From Edaphobacter sp. 12200R-103 (lineage in GTDB: Bacteria; Acidobacteriota; Terriglobia; Terriglobales; Acidobacteriaceae): DNA of 64,000 nucleotides. Positions 36,529 to 45,235 of this stretch are shown piece by piece. The translations under genes and the position numbers were made by a program. Each line of letters starts with the position of its first letter. Within the stretch, counting starts at the first letter, position 1. The DNA lies in the NCBI RefSeq assembly GCF_010093025.1, contig NZ_CP048114.1, positions 2,232,001 through 2,296,000 on the forward strand, in the 5' to 3' direction. Below the pieces are notes generated by a model, which was not told the origin of the DNA, did not search any database, and saw nothing but the letters and a program-made list of their open reading frames with translations.

Positions 36529-36909
36529 ATGATCGTTGGAATCGGCACCGACATGATCGAGATCAGCCGGATCGAGCAGAGTATCGAGCAGTTCGGTGAT
36601 CGTTTTCTGGATCGCGTCTTCACTCCGGGGGAGATCTCCTACTGCCGGCAAAAGAAGAAGCACTCCGCCGAAAGCTTCGCCGCGCGCTTCGCTGCTAAAG
36701 AGGCCGCAGCCAAGGCCCTGGGGACGGGGATCAGCCGGGGGGTTTCCTGGAAAGAGATCGAGGTTCAGAGGCAGCCGGGAGGCCCTCCGACCCTGCATCT
36801 GACCGGGAGGGCGAGGGAGATCGCGGAACAACTAGGGATCGCAAGCCTGTCGCTCAGCCTCACTCACAGCCGCGACATGGCATTGGCAGTCGCAATCGCC
36901 GAGAAATAG
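36529..36909 (+). CDS. acpS: Holo-[acyl-carrier-protein] synthase
   Basis: 126 residues. It transfers 4'-phosphopantetheine from CoA to ACP. MIVGIGTDMIEISRIE contains the Mg-binding Asp8, FAARFAAKEAAAKALGTG is the CoA-binding signature, and the C-terminal SLSLTHSRDMALAVAIAEK completes the fold. The start at ATG 36529 gives the usual family length; an open extension of 90 codons upstream overlaps the divergent hypothetical gene and is rejected. The ribosome site is weak. Confidence 0.95.
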   Translation: MIVGIGTDMIEISRIEQSIEQFGDRFLDRVFTPGEISYCRQKKKHSAESFAARFAAKEAAAKALGTGISRGVSWKEIEVQRQPGGPPTLHLTGRAREIAEQLGIASLSLSLTHSRDMALAVAIAEK

Positions 36910-37044
36910 GTCTATTTATCAAACACTTAGCGGAGAAAATCTGGCAGACGAAAGAGATCCCTCGACAGAACGGATCGCCCGGACAGCCATTGGCGCAGCG
37001 GCTGGAAGAAGGCCTCACACACTGGATTTCGCCGGGAAATCTCA

Positions 37045-37073
37045 TTGACGCCCGGCTGAGGCTCCGCTATTCT
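37045..37073 (+). promoter_or_regulatory. Promoter of rplM-rpsI with long leader
   Basis: TTGACG (37045-37050), 17-bp spacer, TATTCT (37068-37073). It implies a 5' leader of about 325 nt before rplM. The 36910-37406 gap otherwise holds no gene; GAGGTAAGGAG before 37407 is the rplM ribosome site. Confidence 0.65.
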
Positions 37074-37406
37074 AAAAGCTCGCGCAGTCTCGCGTTTCCG
37101 CGTCTGTGATGACTTGGCAGGCAGGAAAGTGCGGTACGTCGTGGTGGATCCACCTGGGGCGGAATGAACCAGTTTGCCCCCAAAGCACCCACACTTCAGG
37201 CCCAGGAACCAGGCTCTGTGCGCAGTTCAGGCATTTGATCTTTCGTGCCCTGCAGGTGCAGGTCTTCCGGTAGATCGAATCCTGGATCGAGGTTCGGTTC
37301 CATCATCACGATTTGCTTCATCGCAGTTGCAACACCCATTCGTTCCACGATTCTTCCGCAGCACGCCGAACAAGGAAGACGGCAGAGGTAAGGAGTACTA
37401 AAGACG

Positions 37407-37841
37407 ATGTCCACCAGGATTCCGAGCGCAAAAGAGATTCAGCGCAAATGGTTTGTCCTCGATGCCAGCGGTAAGACGCTTGGCCGTCTCGCCACCCAGG
37501 CAGCCAACGTGCTGTCGGGCAAGCTTAACCCGCTGTACACGCCCTATATCGATACCGGCGACCACCTCGTCATTATCAACGCCGACAAGGTCGTACTGAC
37601 CGGTCTGAAGGCAGACCAGAAGCTGTATCGCCGCTATACCGGCTTCCCCGGTGGCCTTCGCGAAGAGTCGTTTATCGACCTGATGAAGCGCCGTCCCGAA
37701 GCCGTGGTGGAGCAGGCAGTGAAGGGAATGCTTCCCAAGTCGAAGCTAGGCCGCCAGATGGCAACCAAGCTCAAGGTTTACAAGGGCGACAAGCATCCGC
37801 ACCAGGCGCAGAAGCCGGAGCCCCTTGAGGCGACCGCCTAG
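37407..37841 (+). CDS. rplM: 50S ribosomal protein L13
   Basis: 144 residues, full length. Typical L13 features are [18 protein letters not shown] near the start, [14 protein letters not shown] and [23 protein letters not shown], ending [17 protein letters not shown]. It binds 23S rRNA early in 50S assembly. First gene of the rplM-rpsI pair, with a strong purine-rich ribosome site and a long leader. In E. coli L13 represses its own operon, so the leader may carry such a site here. Confidence 0.98.
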   Translation: MSTRIPSAKEIQRKWFVLDASGKTLGRLATQAANVLSGKLNPLYTPYIDTGDHLVIINADKVVLTGLKADQKLYRRYTGFPGGLREESFIDLMKRRPEAVVEQAVKGMLPKSKLGRQMATKLKVYKGDKHPHQAQKPEPLEATA

Positions 37842-37882
37842 TTCGCAATCGCTCCATGATTGCTTTTGAAGTTTGGTTAAGG

Positions 37883-37937
37883 GCACGGCTTCAGTCGTGC
37901 AGGAAGAGTTCGAATCACAAAAGGGGCTTTCGCCCCT
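37883..37937 (+). other. Two hairpins in the rplM-rpsI gap
   Basis: GCACG-gcttcagt-CGTGC (37883-37900) and AGGGGC-TTTC-GCCCCT (37922-37937). Neither is followed by a U-run, so they are more likely mRNA-processing or stability structures than terminators. Confidence 0.45.
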
Positions 37938-37964
37938 GAGGTTCAAGAGGGATTCAGAGGATAT

Positions 37965-38360
37965 ATGGCAGATCTCGTCCAATACTATGGCACCGGCCGC
38001 CGCAAGAGCTCGATCGCGCGCGTCTTCCTGCGCCCGGGCAGCGGAAATTTCACCGTCAACAAGAAGGACGTTGACACCTACTTCGTAACAGCGCAGCAGC
38101 GCGCCGCCGCCAAGCGTTCGCTCGGCATCGAAAACATTGGCGAAACCTTTGACGTCATCACCACCGTTCGCGGTGGCGGCGTGATGGGTCAGGCGGATGC
38201 CGTCAAGCTCGGCATCGCCCGCGCCCTGATGCAGTTTAACCCTGAGCTCCGCAAGGCGCTCAAGGGCGAGGGCCTTGTAACCCGTGATTCGCGCGCCAAA
38301 GAGCGCAAGAAGTACGGACAGAAGGGTGCTCGCGCACGCTTCCAGTTCTCGAAGCGATAA
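37965..38360 (+). CDS. rpsI: 30S ribosomal protein S9
   Basis: 131 residues. [21 protein letters not shown] at the start, the central [21 protein letters not shown] and the tail [17 protein letters not shown], whose final SKR reaches into the ribosomal P site. Encoded 123 bp after rplM in the usual order. Full length with no oddities. Confidence 0.98.
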   Translation: MADLVQYYGTGRRKSSIARVFLRPGSGNFTVNKKDVDTYFVTAQQRAAAKRSLGIENIGETFDVITTVRGGGVMGQADAVKLGIARALMQFNPELRKALKGEGLVTRDSRAKERKKYGQKGARARFQFSKR

Positions 38361-38369
38361 AAGGCCCCC

Positions 38370-38396
38370 CCAGCAAAGCCTTTTGCTGGTGCTTTT
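38370..38396 (+). terminator. Terminator after rpsI
   Basis: CCAGCAAA-GCCT-TTTGCTGG (38370-38389) followed by TGCTTTT. Moderate stem with an interrupted U-tract, 9 bp after the rpsI stop. Confidence 0.6.
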
Positions 38397-38420
38397 CTGC
38401 TTTGAGGATTTCAGCTTTGG

Positions 38421-38451
38421 CAGGAGCCTGATCTACCGGATCGGGCTCCTG
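38421..38451 (+). other. Strong 13-bp hairpin upstream of rpsB
   Basis: CAGGAGCCTGATC (38421-38433) pairs over its full length, with one G-U pair, with GATCGGGCTCCTG (38439-38451) around loop TACCG. No U-run follows. It lies 119 nt before the rpsB start; it may be part of an S2-responsive leader or a second terminator. Confidence 0.6.
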
Positions 38452-38570
38452 CTCGCAACACCCGCAGAAGAAAGACGGTCTGCGGCAAGGAGTCCAATCT
38501 CCCCTACGGGGGATAAATACAGGTCCCGGATGTTCATACTCCGTATGGGCCTCAACCAAGGAGATTCAAT

Positions 38571-39488
38571 TTGGCTACCATTACGATGAAAGAGCTGCTC
38601 GAGGCTGGCGTTCACTTCGGGCATCAGACCAAGCGCTGGAACCCGAAGATGAAGGAGTATATCTTCGGCGAGCGTAACGGAATCTACATTATCGACCTGC
38701 AGAAGACGCTGAAGATGTTCAAGGACGCGTCGAAGTTCGTAACCGATCTGACCGCACAGGGCAAGCTGATCCTTTTCGTGGGCACCAAGCGCCAGGCTCA
38801 GGATGCCGTAGCCGAAGAGGCCAACCGCGCCGGAATGCCATACATCAATTCGCGCTGGCTCGGCGGTCTGCTAACCAATTGGGTTACGGTGCAGAAGTCG
38901 GTCAAGCGCCTGCAGGAACTCGACGATATGTCGACGGACGGGCGCTATGAGCTGCTGACTAAGAAGGAGGTCATCAAGCTCGAGCGTGAGCGGAAACACC
39001 TGTCGACCAATCTCGCCGGCATCAAGAACATGAAGCGGCTTCCCGATGCGCTGTTCATCATCGACTCCAACAACGAGGCGATCGCCGTCTCCGAGGCCCG
39101 CAAACTGGGCATTCCGGTCGTCGCCGTTGTCGATACGAACTGCGATCCCACGGTGGTCGATTACGTCATCCCCGGCAACGACGACGCTCTGCGCGCCATC
39201 CGCCTCTTCACCACCAAGATCGCTGACTCGGCCTACGAAGGTACCCAGATGATCTCTGAGCGCGCCTTCTCTGAGGAAGTTGCCGATGTACAGCAAGCCG
39301 AGGTCGCTCCCGAGTTTGTCGGTGAGGAAGGCGAACTGAACGAAGTTCAAGCCTCCATCTCCGCGGCCGACTCCGATGAGGACGAGAACGTTGATCTGGC
39401 TGCTGTTCTCGGCGGTAACATTCGCAAGGCGCCCGCTGCTGCCTCAGCCGATGAGCCTGATACGGCTATCGCCGAGACCGGAGCCTAA
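38571..39488 (+). CDS. rpsB: 30S ribosomal protein S2
   Basis: 305 residues from a TTG start that is fixed by AAGGAG at 38558-38563. The N-terminus [21 protein letters not shown], followed by [28 protein letters not shown] and [11 protein letters not shown], is diagnostic. Compared with the ~240-residue E. coli protein it has a C-terminal acidic and Ala-rich extension of about 60 residues ([13 protein letters not shown] region), common in this phylum. It is followed by a terminator-like hairpin and tsf. Confidence 0.97.
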   Translation: MATITMKELLEAGVHFGHQTKRWNPKMKEYIFGERNGIYIIDLQKTLKMFKDASKFVTDLTAQGKLILFVGTKRQAQDAVAEEANRAGMPYINSRWLGGLLTNWVTVQKSVKRLQELDDMSTDGRYELLTKKEVIKLERERKHLSTNLAGIKNMKRLPDALFIIDSNNEAIAVSEARKLGIPVVAVVDTNCDPTVVDYVIPGNDDALRAIRLFTTKIADSAYEGTQMISERAFSEEVADVQQAEVAPEFVGEEGELNEVQASISAADSDEDENVDLAAVLGGNIRKAPAAASADEPDTAIAETGA

Positions 39489-39539
39489 GCCCCCAGGCAC
39501 CGCGTTCGCAGTGCTGTAACCGCCATCTGGCATCATCAG

Positions 39540-39571
39540 GGGGCGCGGGTTCATAAGCCCGCGCCCCTTTT
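39540..39571 (+). terminator. Intrinsic terminator/attenuator between rpsB and tsf
   Basis: GGGGCGCGGG (39540-39549), loop of 8 nt, CCCGCGCCCC (39558-39567), then TTTTGTTT. A perfect 10-bp GC stem plus U-run. As rpsB and tsf are a conserved pair, it probably sets their ratio rather than fully separating them. Confidence 0.85.
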
Positions 39572-39609
39572 GTTTGAAATCAAGCTGTATACCAGGAAGG
39601 GAAGGATCA

Positions 39610-40275
39610 ATGTCTGAGACTGCCGTAAAGATCGATGCAAAACTCGTCAAGGAACTCCGTGAAAAGTCCGGCGCGCCGATGGGCGATTGCCTGAAGGCGC
39701 TCCAGGAGTCCAAGGGCGATATGGAAGAGGCCTTCGTCGTGCTGCGCAAGCGCGGCATGGCTTCGGCCGCCAAAAAGGCTTCGCGTACCACGAATGAAGG
39801 CTCGGTAGGAACCTATATCCACGCCGGCGGCAAAATCGGCGTTCTGGTTGAGCTGAACTGCGAGTCCGACTTCGTGGCCCGCACGCCCGACTTCCAGGAG
39901 CTTCTGCGCGACATCGCGATGCACATCGCCGCTGCCGATCCCCGCTACGTCCGCCGCGAGGACGTCACCCCCGAGGACATCGAGCGTGAGAAGGAGATCT
40001 ATCGCGCCCAGGCTGCTGCCTCCGGCAAGCCTGCCAACATCATTGAGAAAATGCTCGAAGGAAAGATGAGCAAGTTCTACGAAGAGGTCTGCCTCGTCGA
40101 CCAGCCGTTCATCAAGGACCAGGCCCAGACGATCGCCCAGATTATCTCGGCTCGCGTCGCTAAGCTGGGCGAGAACATCTCTGTCCGGCGCTTCGCCCGC
40201 TTCAAGGTTGGCGACCCCAACTGGACGGTGGCCACGACCGCTGTCGCTGCTGCTACGGAAGAGGCGTCAGCGTAG
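39610..40275 (+). CDS. tsf: Translation elongation factor Ts
   Basis: 221 residues. The nucleotide exchange factor for EF-Tu: N-terminal UBA-like part with [21 protein letters not shown] and the core motif [23 protein letters not shown] region (TDFV-equivalent SDFVAR), then [14 protein letters not shown] and the terminal RFARFKVG. Start at ATG 39610 with GGAAGGGAAGGA just upstream; the ORF opens 12 codons earlier without support. It has a short dimerisation domain, as in other acidobacteria. A strong terminator follows. Confidence 0.97.
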   Translation: MSETAVKIDAKLVKELREKSGAPMGDCLKALQESKGDMEEAFVVLRKRGMASAAKKASRTTNEGSVGTYIHAGGKIGVLVELNCESDFVARTPDFQELLRDIAMHIAAADPRYVRREDVTPEDIEREKEIYRAQAAASGKPANIIEKMLEGKMSKFYEEVCLVDQPFIKDQAQTIAQIISARVAKLGENISVRRFARFKVGDPNWTVATTAVAAATEEASA

Positions 40276-40306
40276 CGCTCTCCTCCAAACAACTGTGTGA
40301 AGACTG

Positions 40307-40336
40307 AAGGGTCCAGGCTTATGCCTGGACCCTTTG
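40307..40336 (+). terminator. Terminator after tsf
   Basis: AAGGGTCCAGGC (40307-40318), loop TTAT, GCCTGGACCCTT (40323-40334), ending TTTG. A perfect 12-bp stem 31 bp after the tsf stop. Confidence 0.9.
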
Positions 40337-40510
40337 CTCGTTGAATCGCTGGCGGCAAGTATTTCCGCAATGCCGTAGTCGCTTCGACTATGCAAAATAA
40401 ATCATCTCGACAGAGGCACTTACGTTTGTGTATACCATGCAACGGCTTTACCTTCGCCGTCTTCTTGACGGCCTGATCATTATGCCTTGGGCAGGAAAGT
40501 GTGCTGAACA

Positions 40511-40813
40511 ATGGGCCACGCACTCCGAACGAAAGCGATTCTCCAATATCCATTCTCTGCAGGAGCTTTCTGGGCGTCTGCAGAACGATCTCATACGGAA
40601 GACCGCATTGATGCGGGTATGCGTGAGTGCCCGGCATGCAAGCAGTACTTCTGCAGAAAGCACTGGTCCTTCCTGCACGGATCTTGCCGATCCTGCAAAG
40701 AAGAGCGTCCACGCATTCTTGGCGGAGCAATCACTGCAATGCTGCTTGCTCTGGCGCCACACGGGCGCCACCACGACGAAGCATGTTTGATGTGTGTCGA
40801 ATGCCGCAGATGA
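40511..40813 (+). CDS. Doubtful small zinc-ribbon-like ORF
   Basis: 100 codons; the only notable part is CPACKQYFCRKHWSFLHGSC followed by RSC, a Cys/His spacing (CxxC, CxxH, CxxC) like small zinc-binding modules. The rest is low in structure, and neither ATG (40511 or 40619) has a good ribosome site. It sits in the 670-bp gap between the tsf terminator and the GH28 gene, where I see nothing else. It may be a fragment of a decayed gene. Confidence 0.25.
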   Translation: MGHALRTKAILQYPFSAGAFWASAERSHTEDRIDAGMRECPACKQYFCRKHWSFLHGSCRSCKEERPRILGGAITAMLLALAPHGRHHDEACLMCVECRR

Positions 40814-40945
40814 GCCTTGCCCCATAGCCTCGATCGGCGAAAGAGTATAGCGAGTCTGGGCAGTCGGCAGGGTATGAGCTAAAAGCTTCATCTCCTCCAT
40901 CGGACAGCCCGCGATTAAGAGCAAGGCAAGCGGCTAAAGCAAGGA

Positions 40946-42364
40946 CTAACGGAGAACGTAAGGTTCCTTCAACTCCGGTACTGGGGCGGTGGGCTTTGGC
41001 TCAGGGAGCGCAACAGCGCCCTTCAATCCTGTTCCAGTCACGTGATACGTGCTGAGAAGCGGCTCCTCATAGCCAGTCACATCGATATTTTTCAATACAA
41101 CGCGATTCATATTTGCCAACTCAATTCCCTTTTTGCAGGTTCCCGTCACGTTGGTCAGCGAGAACCCGTCGAGCGGTTTGTGTGGGTGGATGGATACTGC
41201 ATCGACGAGCATGGGCATGTCTTTCACCCTGATGTTGGAGAAGTGGAAGTTGCGTATGGTGGGGATCCCCTCGTCTCCCTGCACGGGAGCCTTATCCTGC
41301 AGGCCGCTGTTCAGGATATTGATGCGGAGAAATCCTGCCTGCGCGCCTTCGACCTCCAGGTCGTTCATGTAGATGTCTTCGATGAATGCTCCGCGGCCGG
41401 GGCGGCTCTTGATATAGATGGCGAAGGTGCGTGCGCTCAGGCATCTGCAATGATCGACGCGAACATTGCGGATTCCCGCGGAAGTTTCGCTTCCAATTCC
41501 GATGCAGGCCCAGTGCAGATCCCGAAAAGTACAGTTGGAGATCTTCACGTCTTCGGTCGGAACTCCGATAGTATTGCCCTCCATGCCTCGGCCGGATTTG
41601 AGCGAGATGCAGTCGTCGCCTGTGGCAAAGTCGCAGCCCTCGATCACGACACGCCGGCAGGAATCAACGTCGATGCCGTCGGCATTTCCCTTTACCGTCA
41701 TGTTCCTGAAAGTAATGTTTTCGCAGTACACCGGATGGATAGACCACATATCGTTCTGGGCGGTGTAACAGTCTTCGACACGAATATTTTTACAGTTGGT
41801 GAACTCCAGCAGCGCTGGATTACGGACTCCTGTCTGGCGGTTGTAGCGCCCCTTGATGGCGGCGTTGCCGATGATCTTGCCCTTACCAACGATCGCAATA
41901 TTGGTGGCATCGACTGCAGAGATATATCCGTTGTAGCCCTTGATCCAATGCCCTTCCCAACGCACCTGGGTCAATGGATAGTCTGCAAGGTCGGGGGATC
42001 CAAGCAGGCTGGCCTGTTCATCAAGCCGAAGGGTTGTATTGGACCGGAGGACAAGGGCGGCTGTCAGATAGTCGCCTGCGGGAACAAATACCTCTCCTCC
42101 ACCCAGCACATTGCAGCGATCGAGAGCCTGTTGAACGGCGAGTGTGTCTTTCGTCTTACCGTCCCCAATGGCGCCGAAGTCCTTGACGTTGAGATGAACA
42201 GACGTATGCGAGACCGGCGTTCCATTCGCAACTCGTCTGCCCTGCTTCACCGTGGTCTGGGCCTGGAGGCCGGAGCCTGAGACAGATGCAAGTAGAGATG
42301 CTGCTCCAAGGCTCTTTCCGGCATGCTTCAAAAACGTACGGCGTTCCCAGATGGGGAGATTCAT
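40946..42364 (-). CDS. Glycoside hydrolase family 28 (polygalacturonase-like), Tat-exported
   Basis: 472 residues. The N-terminus ERRTFLKHAGKSLGAASLLA is a twin-arginine signal. The parallel beta-helix carries the GH28 motifs NADGIDVDSC (Asp229, Asp232), GDDCISLKSG (Asp250, Asp251) and YIKSRPGRG; GSETSAGIRNV follows at 291. The usual HGG/HG motif before GSE reads HWACIGIGSE, so the conserved His (here His284) is one residue displaced. Likely substrates are pectin, rhamnogalacturonan or a related plant polymer. GGAGG in GGAGGTGAAGAGGA sits before the ATG. No other pectin genes are near. Confidence 0.9.
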   Translation of the reverse strand: MNLPIWERRTFLKHAGKSLGAASLLASVSGSGLQAQTTVKQGRRVANGTPVSHTSVHLNVKDFGAIGDGKTKDTLAVQQALDRCNVLGGGEVFVPAGDYLTAALVLRSNTTLRLDEQASLLGSPDLADYPLTQVRWEGHWIKGYNGYISAVDATNIAIVGKGKIIGNAAIKGRYNRQTGVRNPALLEFTNCKNIRVEDCYTAQNDMWSIHPVYCENITFRNMTVKGNADGIDVDSCRRVVIEGCDFATGDDCISLKSGRGMEGNTIGVPTEDVKISNCTFRDLHWACIGIGSETSAGIRNVRVDHCRCLSARTFAIYIKSRPGRGAFIEDIYMNDLEVEGAQAGFLRINILNSGLQDKAPVQGDEGIPTIRNFHFSNIRVKDMPMLVDAVSIHPHKPLDGFSLTNVTGTCKKGIELANMNRVVLKNIDVTGYEEPLLSTYHVTGTGLKGAVALPEPKPTAPVPELKEPYVLR

Positions 42365-42460
42365 TCCTCTTCACCTCCATGTTTTGTGCTGATTTGTTAA
42401 ACCGGTCTCTGAGAGCTGGTTTCGTGAGTTTGCGCAACTACAGGGAATCAAGCGACATAA

Positions 42461-42473
42461 TTGGCCATACCAA
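42461..42473. promoter_or_regulatory. Operator-like palindrome ahead of the GH28 gene
   Basis: TTGG-CCATA-CCAA, 97 bp upstream of the GH28 start and near a TTGAAT hexamer on the minus strand. It resembles GntR-family hexuronate operators (TTGGTATACCAA) but has one extra central base. The 42365-42703 interval otherwise holds no gene. Confidence 0.3.
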
Positions 42474-42703
42474 AAATTCAACAGACACACTCAATTGAGA
42501 TCTCCGGCAGAGTGCTTTCTGGCGCCGAAGAGATCCTATGAGTGCGAAACATTGAGTGTCAACGCTGGAAATACTAGTTTTAGCAGAAGAGGACCTTGTC
42601 TGCACCGGTTCGTGGACCGAGGCAGATTACTGGCAATATGGTTGGACCAAAACCGATAATAAGGGGCGAGCGCCTGCAAACTAACCAGACCGCGGGCCAG
42701 GAC

Positions 42704-42999
42704 ATGGAAGACGCTGGAACCCACACCAAACATGCCGCCAAGGATGCTGGCCATGCCACGAAGAAAGACACGGGCACGGCCGTCGATAAAGCCAGGGGGG
42801 CGGAACGGTCGCCGTCGATAAGACCAAAGAGACCTCAGTCAAGGCCTACGATCGGACCAAGGAAGGCACCCAGAAGGTCATGGGCTCTGACGATCAGACC
42901 AAAACGAAGGCCAAGGACCGGGCACACGAAAAGCAGATGGAGAGCAAGGACAATACCAAGTGGACAAAAGAGAGGGTAGAGGATGCCTATCCGCAGTAA
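42704..42999 (+). pseudogene. Frameshifted hydrophilin/LEA-like stress protein gene
   Basis: From ATG 42704 the frame encodes a very hydrophilic repeat pattern (HTKHAAKDAGHATKKDTG) up to a run of six G at 42795-42800. The same style continues in another frame (TVAVDKTKETSVKAYDRTKE, then DDQTKTKAKDRAHEKQ) to a TAA at 42997-42999. One extra G would join them into a single protein of about 98 residues rich in Lys, Asp, Thr and Ala, like LEA-type desiccation proteins. It may be a true frameshift mutation, phase variation, or an assembly error in the homopolymer. The genuine N-terminus may lie further upstream. Confidence 0.6.
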
Positions 43000-43096
43000 G
43001 ACTCGTCTCATGGCTTAATTCAAGCGAGAAACGGTCGGCGTTGTTCTGTGCAAATGAGCATCTTGCGGCTGCAGAGGCGGGTAGGAGCCGACATAT

Positions 43097-44215
43097 TTAT
43101 TGAGCAATAGCGCTGGTGACTTCCGTTTCCAGGCTGCGTACACGCTCTTTTTTCAGGATCCATCGTCGCGCAGGAATCTCCAACAGATAGTAGCTGGCGA
43201 CACTCAGGCCGATCGTGCCTGCCAGAAAGACGGCGAACATCGGCAAGCCATAACGTTCGATAGATCCGCGCAGGATCGAGTGGATTGGATAATGAATGAG
43301 ATAGAGCGCATAACTCGCCTCTCCCAGAACAACGAGCCACGAAGCCGAAAAGGCTCTATTGATGAATAGATTTCCACTTGCAAACGCGAGAATCGCCAGC
43401 CCATATAACGGTGCAAGGATACCGTGCAGCAGAAGCGTCTCGGATGGGATCAGGCGGAACACGGGTACTGCAAAAACTCCGATCACAGAGGTGAGGAGAA
43501 GCCAGGGAGCCCAGGCCTCCAGCCGATTTGCCCAGACTGCATCCTGAGAGATCCACGTGTATATCCTGGCGAGAAGAATTCCTAGTAGAAACAGGAAGAG
43601 GTAAGGAAAAGGATTGAATGCCTGCTCATCGGCGTCGCCAAATTTCACCATGAGCGTGACCAGGTAAATCCCTCCGAAGTAAAAGACCGCCGACATGGGC
43701 AGCACCAGCCAGCCGCGCATGCGCCATAGCGCAATGCCAATAAACGGAAACGTTATATAAAAAAAGACCTCGGCCGACAGAGACCAGCCTGGAGGATTGA
43801 GTCCTCGCATATTGACCCACGCCTGAACAAGTGTGGCTGTCGCCAGGAAGCCGAGAATGACCTGCCTGATGCTTGCATGCAGGATATGGAACTGGGTGTA
43901 AAGCATATGCGGCGTATCCAGTAACATGGCTGCCAGGTAGAGGGGATAGATACGAGCAAATCGAGCAACCAGGAAACGGCGTTTATTAATGGACCCTCGA
44001 TCTTTGAGGTAAACAACCGCCAGAATGAAGCCTGAAAGCATGAAGAAGAAACTGACGCTGATATGTCCCATCTCAAGAATCCGCCGCAATGCTCCATTGC
44101 AGTTCCTGAGAGCAGGAACGCCAAGGGCTGAGTGATAGAGCACGACATACAGTGCCGCAAAAAAACGGGCAGAAGTCAGCGGAAGAATCTTAGGTTTGGC
44201 TGGGGAGTTCGCCAT
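43097..44215 (-). CDS. Acyltransferase 3 family membrane protein
   Basis: 372 residues, about ten TM helices. Family signatures are LTSARFFAALYVVLYH with its catalytic His, GHISVSFFFMLSGFILA, FLVARFARIYPLYL and WSLSAEVFFYITFP. These enzymes O-acetylate surface polysaccharides, lipids or peptidoglycan at the membrane. It stands alone, so the substrate cannot be inferred. A second member of the family lies just beyond pyrH (45236-46378); they share motifs but are clearly divergent. Confidence 0.9.
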   Translation of the reverse strand: MANSPAKPKILPLTSARFFAALYVVLYHSALGVPALRNCNGALRRILEMGHISVSFFFMLSGFILAVVYLKDRGSINKRRFLVARFARIYPLYLAAMLLDTPHMLYTQFHILHASIRQVILGFLATATLVQAWVNMRGLNPPGWSLSAEVFFYITFPFIGIALWRMRGWLVLPMSAVFYFGGIYLVTLMVKFGDADEQAFNPFPYLFLFLLGILLARIYTWISQDAVWANRLEAWAPWLLLTSVIGVFAVPVFRLIPSETLLLHGILAPLYGLAILAFASGNLFINRAFSASWLVVLGEASYALYLIHYPIHSILRGSIERYGLPMFAVFLAGTIGLSVASYYLLEIPARRWILKKERVRSLETEVTSAIAQ

Positions 44216-44449
44216 AATAGTTGCGGAATCCGGTTTATTGAGCGGTCAGGGAGAAAGTTCCGATTCAGTGGCTTCCAATAAAATCGGCCGGAAGCGATTC
44301 CTCTATTTTATCTGCGAACGCGGAAGTCAGTGCGAGGCTTATGTGACAGCCAAGGAGATCGCATCTGCTGTCATGATATGAGAATGATTCGCGTCGGGGT
44401 GTGAAATCTTTGCATCTGCATTCCGGGGCCGGTACCTGAGCAGACATGC

Positions 44450-44455
44450 GATACT
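44450..44455 (+). promoter_or_regulatory. Extended -10 box close to the pyrH start
   Basis: TGC-GATACT, with the hexamer at 44450-44455 only 10 nt before the pyrH ATG. No -35 match and no ribosome site are seen, so pyrH may be leaderless or nearly so. Confidence 0.4.
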
Positions 44456-44465
44456 AGAACCTGAC

Positions 44466-45170
44466 ATGTATAAAAGAGTCCTCCTCAAGCTCTCAGGAGA
44501 AGCTCTGGCAGCCGGCCGGGGCTTCGGAATCGATGCCGTTTTTATCCACAAAGTAGCCGAAGAGATTGCATCCGTACATGCGCTCGGCTGTCAGGTGGGA
44601 ATCGTCGTCGGAGGAGGTAACTTTTTTCGAGGCGTCGCCCAGCAGGCGATCGATATGGATCGGGTCGCCGCAGACCACATGGGAATGCTTTCCACGGTGA
44701 TTAATGCCATCGCCCTGCAGGATGCCATTGAGAAGCGTGGAATCTTCTGCCGGGTCATGAGCGCCATCGAGATGCACCAAGTGACTGAACCCTACATCCG
44801 GCGGCGGGCTATCCGGCACTTTGAAAAGGGACGCATTGTCGTCTTTGCTGCCGGTACCGGAAATCCCTTCTTTTCCACCGATACCGCCGCCGCCCTGCGA
44901 GCGATGGAGGTCAAGGCTGACATTCTGTTGAAGGCTACCTCAGTGGACGGCATCTACACCGCGGACCCCAAGAAAGACCCGGATGCGACGCGGTTTGAAC
45001 AGATTACCTATAACGATATTCTTCGGCTCAACCTCGGCGTGATGGACACTACGGCTGTATCTCTATGCCGGGACAATAATATGCCGATGAAGGTCTTCAG
45101 CATGCGCGAGCAGGGCAACATCGTTCGCGTAGCCTCAGGGGAGAAGATCGGCTCGCTGGTTACAGCCTGA
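44466..45170 (+). CDS. pyrH: UMP kinase
   Basis: 234 residues of the amino-acid-kinase fold: [14 protein letters not shown] at the start, [47 protein letters not shown] and [17 protein letters not shown]. It phosphorylates UMP to UDP and is a regulated, essential pyrimidine enzyme. Full length. In many bacteria it follows rpsB-tsf; here it lies 4.2 kb downstream, separated by the GH28 gene, a decayed gene and an acyltransferase, as if the cluster had been interrupted. Confidence 0.97.
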   Translation: MYKRVLLKLSGEALAAGRGFGIDAVFIHKVAEEIASVHALGCQVGIVVGGGNFFRGVAQQAIDMDRVAADHMGMLSTVINAIALQDAIEKRGIFCRVMSAIEMHQVTEPYIRRRAIRHFEKGRIVVFAAGTGNPFFSTDTAAALRAMEVKADILLKATSVDGIYTADPKKDPDATRFEQITYNDILRLNLGVMDTTAVSLCRDNNMPMKVFSMREQGNIVRVASGEKIGSLVTA

Positions 45171-45235
45171 GAACGCCTTCCAGCGTTTCGGCATCCAAAG
45201 CCTCGAAGGCGCTCTTCGATACAGGGATTTGAAAC

